DNA of 64,000 bases from Ichthyophis bannanicus. Its lineage: Eukaryota; Chordata; Amphibia; Gymnophiona; Ichthyophiidae. Of the stretch, positions 9,927-19,678 are shown piece by piece. The notes beneath the pieces are model-generated. The model searched no databases. It had not been told where the DNA came from and saw only the letters and a program-made list of their open reading frames with translations. Each line of letters starts with the position of its first letter. Within the stretch, counting starts at the first letter, position 1. The translations under genes and the position numbers were made by a program. The stretch covers positions 98,929,026-98,993,025 of the forward strand of contig CM066051.1 in the NCBI GenBank assembly GCA_033557465.1, written 5' to 3'.

Positions 9927-10545
9927 TTTATTTCTATGTGATATCCAACCAATCCTCTAATTACAATTCTAGAAACCTCCACTTATTTGAAATAATTAAA
10001 ATTTTATATGTATTTTTGTATATATTTTTTGTTGGACTTTGTTTTTCTTAAGGCCACTATAGCAAAGTTGGTCTCAGCTTTAACAGTCCATTTTACTTTT
10101 TTTAGCAATTAAAATTAGTTATGATATGAATCAGAGCTGCACTTCATATCATCCATCATTTGCTATCCTAGATACTGACCACAGCTACCGCATTTCGAAG
10201 AGATATAGCTTTCTTCTGCATGAGGGTATTTTCAGATACAAAACAAAGACCATCCAACACGTATCTTATTTAGAAAGTCCAGTCATTTCTCCGTTCTGCT
10301 AACATACTTCTTCCATTCTGCTAATACATCTTTCACGGTGAGATCTCTGTTAAAGCTGAGACCAACTTTGCTATAGTGGCCTTAAGAAAAACAAAGTCCA
10401 ACAAAAAATACATATAAAATTTTAATTATTCCAAATAAGTGGGGGATTCTAGAATTTTAATTAAAGGATTGGTTGGATATCACTAGTGTGGATTGAAAAA
10501 TCCTGTATAAGGTCCAAGTGGTGTTATAGGTTTATTTCTATGTGA
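9927..10545. mobile_element. Foldback element with 15-bp flanking duplication
   Basis: Left arm 9938-10086 and right arm 10347-10483 are inverted copies of each other. They share 'GATATCCAACCAATCCT', 'TTGTTGGACTTTGTTTTTCT' and 'AAGGCCACTATAGCAAAGTT'; the left arm carries a small extra duplication. The loop is about 260 bp. A 47-bp tail follows the right arm. TTTATTTCTATGTGA stands at both outer limits (9927-9941, 10531-10545). There is no ORF. A 15-bp duplication argues against a cut-and-paste transposon and for a target-primed element; a truncated Penelope-like element is a possibility, not shown. Confidence 0.55.
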
Positions 10546-11106
10546 CTCTAAAGCCTTTGTCTTCTCTCTGCCAAGAAAGCAAAGAGTTTGGTTTTCTTTT
10601 TGCAGGGTGTTGATAGACCTCCCTCCACCTGGCAGTGGCACTGATGGGCATACCAGGGGCAGCTGCACCAGGGTTAAGCAGTTAAGGGGCCTTGTTCGGA
10701 TCAGACAGTGCCAGCCTGTCCTCTCGCAGGTCCCATACAGTATGCCTCAGAACGACAGAGGTTCCCCCTCCCCAGAAAGCCTTTATTAGAACTCATAGTG
10801 AGACTCTCCCCCAAACTCTCAGCAGTGGAATGAGAACCTGTCCTGCGCCCTTACTGGGGCCCAGTTGAGCATTGCTTTTTCATTGGCCTTTGTGGGAGAA
10901 GGGAGAGAGAAGAGTTGCTTGTTTTCCTGGTCTCACTGAATATATTTCTCTCTACACCCCTGTATGGGGTCGCCATACTATGAGAGACCTGGGTGGTCAG
11001 TGCCCCCTTCATTGTAAGTACATTTCCTGCTGGAATTACCTGCACCCGCTCCAGTCTCTCCATATCTCAGCCATTATTCCATCCAGAGAGCACATTACCT
11101 TTATTG
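10546..11106. other. Unassigned sequence
   Basis: No gene or known repeat was recognised. Short frames of 60-93 codons on both strands carry no recognisable domain and are not called. Confidence 0.5.
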
Positions 11107-12283
11107 TGTGTGTCTCTCTCTGGCTTCTCTTGCCCAGGGGTTCCTGTGAATAGCTATCAGAAACATGGACTGCTTTAAACCTTGGGAGCATTAGGTAGTG
11201 TGCGCTTCTTTGGAAAGTTGACTCCTTTTCGGTGTTATCAGTGCAATGTGCGCTCCTTTAGTAAATCAGTCCCTTTTCAGTATTATTGATGCAGTGTACA
11301 CTTCTTAGGTAAATTGACCCCTTTTCAGTGTTATCGGTGCAGCGGGTGCTTTTTTTCTTTCTCTATCCTTCTTTTTCTGTGGTTCCCTCTCTTTCCCTCT
11401 TTATTCTCTTTCTCTTCTGTCTCTCGCTCTCTTTCTTCTTGTTCAGGGATTGGATCTTCACAGTTGCAGTCATTGCGTTGGCGTTACGAGGCAGTCTTGG
11501 AGGGGGGGTCACATGGCAGTGTTCTCTAGAAATAACCATCTATTTCTGAAATATCCCAGCTCCTTTCCTCTCTTGATATGGTATTTATAGCTATGTGCTT
11601 CTGTGGTTCTGCCGCTAACGCAGACACAAAGGGAAACGGAGAAGGAGGGAAGGAACTTCAGGACCTGCTGTGGGGATACACTCCTTCTCTTCCTCCTCCT
11701 TAAGGCTTCTGAACTCCCAGATCTAGAGAGGCAAGGTGCTTAGTTGCCACAGCTGTGATGAGTGGCCCATTGCACTGAAGGCACTCAAAACCTACCTCTT
11801 CCTCCAATACTTCCCAGCCAGCAATTGAACCTAGATACCCTTCTCAAGAATTGACCCACTCTAGAAATGCCCTCATATTCATTATCTGATTTTTAACTAT
11901 CCTTGCTGTGTAAATAGCTTATGTATATAGTTTACCCTGTTATCCAAGTTTGTATCCCTGTTCGATGTAAAACCTGACAACTTGTCGTTATGGTAGTTAT
12001 GTTATGATGTAAACTGCGCTGATACCGAATAGCGCGGTATATAAGAAACTGTAATAAATAATAAAATAAATAAATAACACTGAAAAGGGGCTGATTTAGC
12101 AAAGCAGCACCTACTGACAAAATTCCAGTTTAGCAAAGGAGTGCACACTGCTAAGGGCTCGGTTTTCCAAAGAAGCAGATCCTTCCTAATACCCTCCAGG
12201 TTTAAAGCAATTCATGTTTCTGAGAGCTAGTTGCAGTTACACCCGGGCTAGATAAGCCTGAGACAGACAAGCTTGTGCCTGGG
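11107..12283. mobile_element. Non-autonomous element with about 200-bp inverted ends
   Basis: The left end, 11107-11340, matches the reverse complement of 12080-12283 imperfectly but throughout. It holds 'CTATCAGAAACATGGACTGC', 'TTTAAACCTTGGGAGCATTA' and subterminal repeats. Within the left end a unit of about 48 bp ('TCCTTTAGTAAATCAGTCCC' and relatives) is repeated three times. No transposase frame is present. Long inverted ends with subterminal repeats are typical of internally deleted DNA transposons. A later L2-like tail (11760-12078) sits against the right end. Confidence 0.5.
11760..12078 (+). mobile_element. L2-like LINE 3' tail
   Basis: The tail starts in decayed C-terminal coding sequence ('CACTCAAAACCTACCTCTTC'). 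It runs to 'GATGTAAACTGCGCTGATAC' and 'AGCGCGGTATATAAGAAACT', and ends in AATAAATAAATAA. This is the standard layout of L2-like tails seen elsewhere in the window. Confidence 0.65.
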
Positions 12284-12609
12284 AGTGAGGCCAGTATCTG
12301 GTTGCTGAAAAACCTTTCTAAGAAGAGGTTTCATGGATATCGGAGCTATTCCAGATAAGCATTTCCAACTTTTAATTTAATCTGATACAGGGCTTTTCTC
12401 GAGGGGTATGCAGCACTTTTTTTATTGCCTGCTGAATCGACCCAAGGCCGTCATGTATTAATGAAAGAGCCTGCATATGAGGATTGGCACCTTTTTTTTT
12501 CCCTAGGAAAAATGCACTGATCTGATTTGTTTAGATTTATACAGTATGTTTGTGTGATAGGGCAACATATCTATCGCATGTACTAAGAATCTGGACCATA
12601 AGCTGTTTC
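12284..12609. other. Unassigned sequence
   Basis: Nothing recognised apart from short T-runs. It precedes the L2-like LINE that hosts the 133-bp array. Confidence 0.4.
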
Positions 12610-15600
12610 CGTCTGTGTTTCATTCTGTCTTGCTGCCCCTTTTAAAACAATCTTGCCATAATGGCAACCTTAGGCATTTCTTTAAATCCCTATGGAAATG
12701 GAAATGCAACCACAACCCCTCCAATATCTCTCATTCTTCCCTCTCTCCTCCGTTTCTCATCCACCCAGTGGAACGACCATTCAGCCTCCAACAAACTTAT
12801 CTACATTCACAATCTCTTTATCTCTAATGCTCTGCATCTTCTTGCGCCCCCTTCAGTTTCTACCCTCTGTCATGAAGGCTACCTTGCGCCTCATCCAGTT
12901 GGCCATGGTGGTGGTGGATTGCTACTCTCCTCCCTGCTAGTTTTAACCCCTACTTCCACCTCAGTCTGAAGTCCATTCCATTGACCTATGTACTCAAGAC
13001 CTCTCCGAGTAGCTGTCATTTATTGACCCCCCTGATAAGTCTAGCTTTTCCTTTCTCACTGACTTGGACTTGTGGATTTTCTTATTTCTTCAGTCATCTT
13101 CCCCTTCCCTCATTCTTGGAGATATTAACATTCATGTTGATGATCACTCTGACGTTTATGTCTCAAAGCTCCTCACTTTAACCCCCTCATTCAATCTACC
13201 ATCCCTACTCATCAACATGGTCACTGCCGCAGCCTCATCATTTTCTCTAACTGCTTGCTGTCATTCTTCTCCAAATCCGTTTTCACCCACCTGACTATTG
13301 TCTGTAACCCCTCACACTTAACACCACCCCCTCCCCCCTCTAGTCTCATCTAATCTCCAACACAGTAATCTTCAGACAGTCAACCCTTCCACACTCTCCA
13401 CCTTTATCTCATCTTATCTCTCATCAACTATGTTGCCCTAGTCTGTTGGAGAGGTAGCCTCTCTTTATAACACTGTACTCTCTTCTGCTTTGGATGCTCT
13501 CATCCACCCATTCCATGTCCTAAGGCAAAACAAACTTCCAAAATCTGCTACCTACATTCCTGCGCCTTATTCATTCTGCAGCTCTTCGCTACCTTTCCTC
13601 TTTTTTCTCTCCCTACAGCCCCTCCTCAGGAACTCCGCTCCTCTAGCAGATCCCTTCTATCTGTGCCCTTCTCTGCCTCTATCAGCTTCAGATTTCACTC
13701 ATTCCATCTTGCTGCTCCATATGCTTGGAGTTAGTACGCCCGGCTCTTTCTCCGGCCCTGTTCAAATCCAGGCTGAAAACCCACCTCGCCGAGGCTGTGC
13801 CCTTCTCTGCCTCTTTCAGCTTCAGATTTCGCTCATTCCATCTTGCTGCTCCATATGCTTCGAGATAGTACACCCGGCTTTTCCTCCGGCCCTGTTCAAA
13901 TCCAGGCTGATACCCACCTCGCCGAGGCTGTGCCCTTCTCTGCCTCTGTCAGCTTCAGATTTCGCTCATTCAATCTTGCTGCTCCATATACTTGGAGTTA
14001 GTACATCCGGCTCTTTCTCTGGCCCTGTTCAAATCCAGGCTGAAAACCCACCTCGCCGAGGCTGTGCCCTTCTCTGCCTCTATCTGCTTCAGATTTCGCT
14101 CATTCCATCTTGCTGCTCCATATGCTTGGAGATAGTGTGCCCAGCTCTTTCTCCGGCCCTGTTCAAATCCAGGCTGAAACCCACCTCGCAGAGGCTGTGC
14201 CCTTCTCTGCCTCTGTCAGCTTCAGATTTCGCTCATTCCATCTTGCTGCTCCATATGCTTGGAGTTTGTACGCCTGGCTCTTTCTCCGGCCCTGTTCAAA
14301 CCCAGGCTGAAACCCACCTCGCCGAGGCTGTGCCCTTCTCTGCCTCTATCAGCTTCAGATTTCGCTCATTCCATCTTGCTGCTCCATATGCTTGGAGTTA
14401 GTACGCCCGGCTCTTTCTCCGGCCCTGTTCAAATCCAGGCTGAAACCCACCTCGCCGAGGCTGTGCCCTGCTCTGCCTCTGTCAGCTTCAGATTTCGCTT
14501 ATTCCATCTTGCTGCTCCATATGCTTGGAGATAGTGTGCCCGGCTCTTTCTCCGGCCCTGTTCCAGGCTGAAACCAACCTCGCCGAGGCTGTGCCCTTCT
14601 CTGCCTCTGTCAGCTTCAGATTTCGCTCATTCCATCTTGCTGCTCCATATGCTTGGAGTTAGTACGCCCGGCTCTTTCTCCGGCCCTGTTCAAATCCAGG
14701 CTGAAAACCCACCTCGCCGAGGCTGTGCCCTTCTCTACCTCTGTCAGCTTCAGATTTCACTCATTCCATCTTGCTGCTCCATATGCTTGGAGTTAGTACG
14801 CCCGGCTCTTTCTCCGGCCCTGTTCAAATCCAGGCTGAAAACCCACCTCGCCGAGGCTGTGCCCTTCTCTGCCTCTGTCAGCTTCAGATTTCACTCATTC
14901 CATCTTGCTGCTCCATATGCTTGGAGTTAGTACGCCCGGATCTTTCTCCGTCCCTGTTCAAATCCAGGCTGAAACCCACCTCACCGAGGCTGTGCCCTTC
15001 TCTGCCTCTATCAGCTTCAGATTTCGCTCATTCCATCTTGCTGCTCCATATGCTTGGAGTTAGTGTGCCCGGCTCTTTCTCCGGCCCTGTTCAAATCCAG
15101 GCTGAAAACCCACCTCGCCGAGGCTGTGCCCTTCTCTGCCTCTGTCAGCTTCAGATTTCGCTCATTCCATCTTGCTGCTCCATATGCTTGGAGATAGTAC
15201 GCCCGGCTCTTTCTCCGGTCCTGTTCAAATCCAGGCTGAAACACACCTCGCCGAGGCTGAGCCCTTCTCTGCCTCTGTCAGCTTCAGATTTCGCTCATTC
15301 CATCTTGCTGCTCCATATGCTTGGAGTTAGTACGCCTGGCTCTATCTCCGGCCCTGTTCAAATCCTGGCTGAAACCCACCTCGCCGAGGCTGTGCCCTTC
15401 TCTGCCTCTATCAGCTTCAGATTTCGCTCATTCCATCTTGCTGCTCCATATGCTTGGAGTTAGTACGCCCGGCTCTTTCTCCGGCCCTATTCAAATCCAG
15501 GCTGAAACCCACCTCGTCGAGGCTGTGCCCTTCTCTGCCTCTATCAGCTTCAGATTTCGCTCATTCCATCTTGCTGCTCCATATGCTTGGAGTTAGTACG

Positions 15601-18600
15601 CCCGGCTCTTTCTCCGGCCCTATTCAAATCCAGGCTGAAACCCACCTCGTCGAGGCTGTGCCCTTCTCTGCCTCTGTCAGCTTCAGATTTCGCTCATTCC
15701 ATCTTGCTGCTCCATATGCTTGGAGTTAGTACGCCCGGCTCTTTCTCTGGCCCTGTTCAAATCCAGGCTGAAAACCCACCTTGCCGAGGCTGTGCCCTTC
15801 TCTGCCTCTGTCAGCTTCAGATTTCGCTCATTCCATCTTGCTGCTCCATATGCTTGGAGTTAGTACGCCTGGCTCTTTCTCCGGCCCTGTTCAAATCCAG
15901 GCTGAAAACCCACCTCGCCGAGGCTGTGCCCTTCTCTGCCTCTGTCAGCTTCACATTTCGCTCATTCCATCTTGCTGCTCCATATGCTTGGAGTTAGTAC
16001 GCCCGGCTCGTTCTCTGGCCCTGTTCAAATCCAGGCTGAAAACCCACCTTGCCGAGGCTGTGCCCTTCTCTGCCTCTGTCAGCTTCAGATTTCGCTCATT
16101 CCATCTTGCTGCTCCATATGCTTGGAGTTAGTACGCCCGGTTCTTTCTCCGGCCCTGTTCAAATCCAGGCTGAAACCCACCTCGCCGAGGCTGTGCCCTG
16201 CTCTGCCTCTGTCAGCTTCAGATTTCGCTTATTCCATCTTGCTGCTCCATATGCTTGGAGATAGTGTGCCCGGCTCTTTCTCCGGCCCTGTTCCAGGCTG
16301 AAACCAACCTCGCCGAGGCTGTGCCCTTCTCTGCCTCTGTCAGCTTCAGATTTCGCTCATTCCATCTTGCTGCTCCATATGCTTGGATATAGTACGCCCG
16401 GCTCTTTCTCCGGTCCTGTTCAAATCCAGGCTGAAACACACCTCGCCGAGGCTGTGCCCTTCTCTGCCTCTGTCAGCTTCAGATTTCGCTCATTCCATCT
16501 TGCTGCTCCATATGCTTGGAGTTAGTACGCCCGGCTCTTTCTCCAGCCCTGTTCAAATCCAGGCTGAAACCCACCTCGTCGAGGCTGTGCCCTTCTCTGC
16601 CTCTATCAGCTTCAGATTTCGCTCATTCCATCTTGCTGCTCCATATGCTTGGAGTTAGTACGCCCGGCTCTTTCTCCGGCCCTATTCAAATCCAGGCTGA
16701 AACCCACCTCGTCGAGGCTGTGCCCTTCTCTGCCTCTGTCAGCTTCAGATTTCGCTCATTCCATCTTGCTGCTCCATATGCTTGGAGTTAGTACGCCTGG
16801 CTCTTTCTCCGGCCCTGTTCAAATCCAGGCTGAAAACCCACCTTGCCGAGGCTGTGCCCTTCTCTGCCTCTGTCAGCTTCAGATTTCGCTCATTCCATCT
16901 TGCTGCTCCATATGCTTGGAGTTAGTGTGCCTGGCTCTTTCTCCGGCCCTGTTCAAATCCAGGCTGAAACCCACCTCGCCGAGGCTGTGCCCTTCTCTGC
17001 CTCTATCAGCTTCAGATTTCGCTCATTCCATCTTGCTGCTCCATATGCTTGGAGTTAGTGTGCCCGGCTCTTTCTCTGGCCCTGTTCAAATCCAGGCTGA
17101 AACCCACCTCGCCGAGGCTGTGCCCTTCTCTGCCTCTGTCAGCTTCAGATTTCGCTCATTCCATCTTGCTGCTCCATATGCTTGGAGTTAGTGTGCCCGG
17201 CTCTTTCTCCGGCCCTGTTCAAATCCAGGCTGAAAACCCACCTCGCCGAGGCTGTGCCCTTCTCTGCCTCTGTCAGCTTCAGATTTCGCTCATTCCATCT
17301 TGCTGCTCCATATGCTTGGAGTTAGTGTGCCCGGCTCTTTCTCCGGCCCTGTTCAAATCCAGGCTGAAACCCACCTCGCCGAGGCTGTGCCCTTCTCTGC
17401 CTCTGTCAGCTTCAGATTTCGCTCATTCCATCTTGCTGCTCCATATGCTTGGAGTTAGTACGCCCGGCTCTTTCTCCGGCCCTGTTCAAATCCAGGCTGA
17501 AACCCACCTCGCCGACGCTGTGCCCTTCTCTGCCTCTGTCAGCTTCAGATTTCGCTCATTCCATCTTGCTGCTCCATATGCTTGGAGTTAGTGTGCCCGG
17601 CTCTTTCTCTGGCCCTGTTCAAATCCAGGCTGAAACCCACCTCGCCGAGGCTGTGCACTTCTCTGCCTCTGTCAGCTTCAGATTTCGCTCATTCCATCTT
17701 GCTGCTCCATATGCTTGGAGTTAGTACGCCCGGCTCTTTCTCCGGCCATGTTCAAATCCAGGCTGAAAACCCACCTCGCCGAGGCTGTACCCTTCTCTGC
17801 CTCTGTCAGCTTCAGATTTCGCTCATTCCATCTTGCTGCTCCATATGCTTGGAGTTAGTGTGCCTGGCTCTTTCTACGGCCCTGTTCAAATCCAGGCTGA
17901 AACCCACCTCGCCGAGGCTGTGCCCTTCTCTGCCTCTGTCAGCTTCAGATTTCGCTCATTCCATCTTGCTGTTCCATATGCTTGGAGTTAGTACGCCCGG
18001 CTCTTTCTCCGGCCCTGTTCAAATCCAGACTGAAACACACATCGCCGAGGCTGTGCCCTTCTCTGCCTCTGTCAGCTTCAGATTTCGCTCATTCCATCTT
18101 GCTGCTCCATATGCTTGGAGTTAGTACGCCCGGCTCTTTCTCCGGCCCTGTTCAAATCCAGGCTGATACCCACCTCGCCGAGGCTGTGCCCTTCTCTGCC
18201 TCTGTCAGCTTCAGATTTCGCTCATTCCATCTTGCTGCTCCATATGCTTGGAATTAGTACGCCCGGCTCTTTCTCCGGCCCTGTTCAAATCCAGGCTGAA
18301 ACCCACCTCGCCGAGGCTGTGCCCTTCTCTGCCTCTGTCAGCTTCAGATTTCGCTCATTCCATCTTGCTGCTCCATATGCTTGGAGTTAGTGTGCCCGGC
18401 TCTTTCTCTGGCCCTGTTCAAATCCAGGCTGAAACCCACCTCGCCGAGGCTGTGCCCTTCTCTGCCTCTGTCAGCTTCAGATTTCGCTCATTCCATCTTG
18501 CTGCTCCATATGCTTGGAGTTAGTACGCCCGGCTCTTTCTCTGGCCCTGTTCAAATCCAGGCTGAAACCCACCTCGCCGAGGCTGTGCCCTTCTCTGCCT

Positions 18601-19470
18601 CTGTCAGCTTCAGATTTCGCTCATTCCAACTTGCTGCTCCATATGCTTGGAGTTAGTGCGCCCGGCTCTTTCTCCGGCCCTGTTCAAATCCAGGCTGAAA
18701 CCCACCTCGCCGAGGCTGTGCCCTTCTCTGCCTCTGTCAGCTTCAGATTTCGCTCATTCCATCTTGCTGCTCCATATGCTTGGAGTTAGTGTACCCGGCT
18801 CTTTCTCCGGCCCTGTTCAAATCCAGGCTGAAACCCACCTCGCCGAGGCTGTGCCCTTCTCTGCCTCTGTCAGCTTCAGATTTCGCTCATTCCATCTTGC
18901 TGCTCCATATGCTTGGAGTTAGTACGCCTGGCTCTTTCTCCGGCCCTGTTCAAATCCAGGCTGAAAACCCACCTCGCCGAGGCTGTGCCCTTCTCTGCCT
19001 CTGTCAGCTTCAGATTTCGCTCATTCCATCTTGCTGCTCCATATGCTTGGAGTTAGTACGCCCGGCTCTTTCTCTGGCCCTGTTCAAATCCAGGCTGAAA
19101 ACCCACCTCGCCGAGGCTGTGCCCTTCTCTGCCTCTATCAGCTTCAGATTTCGCTCATTCCATCTTGCTGCTCCATATGCTTGGAGTTAGTACGCCCGGC
19201 TCTTTCTCTGGCCCTGTTCCAGGCTGAAACCCACCTCGCCGAGGCTGTGTTGGGATCCCGATCCCCTTATTCTCCTGGTTATCGCCTCTCCTTATCTTGC
19301 CGTTCCCCTTGATATACCCCAGTCCCCAGTTGTTGTATGGTCTGTCTTGATTAGATTGTAAGCTCTGATGAGCCGGGACTGCCTCTTACTTGTACATGCA
19401 CAGTGCTGCTTACTTCTTGTAGCGCTATAGAAATGATACGTAGTAGTAGGTACTAGTAGTAGTAGTAGTA
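12610..19470 (+). mobile_element. L2-like LINE hosting an internal tandem expansion
   Basis: Degenerate endonuclease-like coding sequence lies at about 12980-13330: 'LILGDINIHVDD' resembles the LLLGDFNIHVD block, followed by 'FSLTACCHSS'. The palm region is missing or unrecognisable. The C-terminal coding part 13600-19248 is expanded into an array. After it comes a normal 3' end with 'GATTGTAAGCTCTGATGAGC', 'TAGCGCTATAGAAATGATAC' and a GTAGTAGTAG tail (19345-19470). All pieces are in one orientation and in the right order, so one original insertion is the simplest reading. Confidence 0.6.
13665..19248 (+). repeat. 133-bp tandem array derived from LINE ORF2 C-terminus, about 42 copies
   Basis: The unit (for example 14263-14395) contains 'CATCTTGCTGCTCCATATGC', 'GGCTCTTTCTCCGGCCCTGT' and 'TCGCCGAGGCTGTGCCCTTC'. 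Translated, it gives 'FHLAAPYAW' and 'LFKSRLKTHL', the usual end of L2-like ORF2, so it began as coding LINE sequence. Because 133 is not a multiple of three, each unit shifts the frame, which produces a ladder of overlapping 91-, 136- and 180-codon open frames starting 133 bases apart. They are artefacts. Some units lack about 7 bases (near 14560, 16290 and 19215). Larger blocks are themselves duplicated (for example 14440-14600 resembles 16170-16330). Confidence 0.9.
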
Positions 19471-19678
19471 CCTTTGGCTAAAATCCTGTGACTATGCTGA
19501 CTTCACAGAATTCAGCTTCTTGCTTATCTCCTTCCAGTTGACTATTGTGTCCATCTGACAAACTGTCTTGCCTTCAATCCTCTCCACCTCCTTGGCTTGA
19601 GTAGGGTGGAGATAGAAAAGGAGACCACAGGAGAAGGAAGAGGAAGAAAGAAGGAGTGTGGACTCAAGAGGGCTAAAA
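19471..19678. other. Flank between the two arrays
   Basis: A non-repetitive bridge joins the 133-bp and 123-bp arrays. On the minus strand its frame (about 19610-19495) ends in a lysine-rich, ordinary-looking peptide ('VERIEGKTVCQMDTIVNWKE') joined to the array ORF. No family was recognised. Confidence 0.4.

Noticed and set aside
10483..11549. Small host genes of 60-93 codons
   Set aside because: Frames of this size are expected by chance; no domain, splice pattern or conservation could be shown.
13490..19312. Ladder of plus-strand open frames of 91-303 codons
   Set aside because: The 133-bp unit shifts frame at each copy; the ladder step of 133 bases shows that they come from the repeat. 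Only the ancestral LINE similarity is meaningful.
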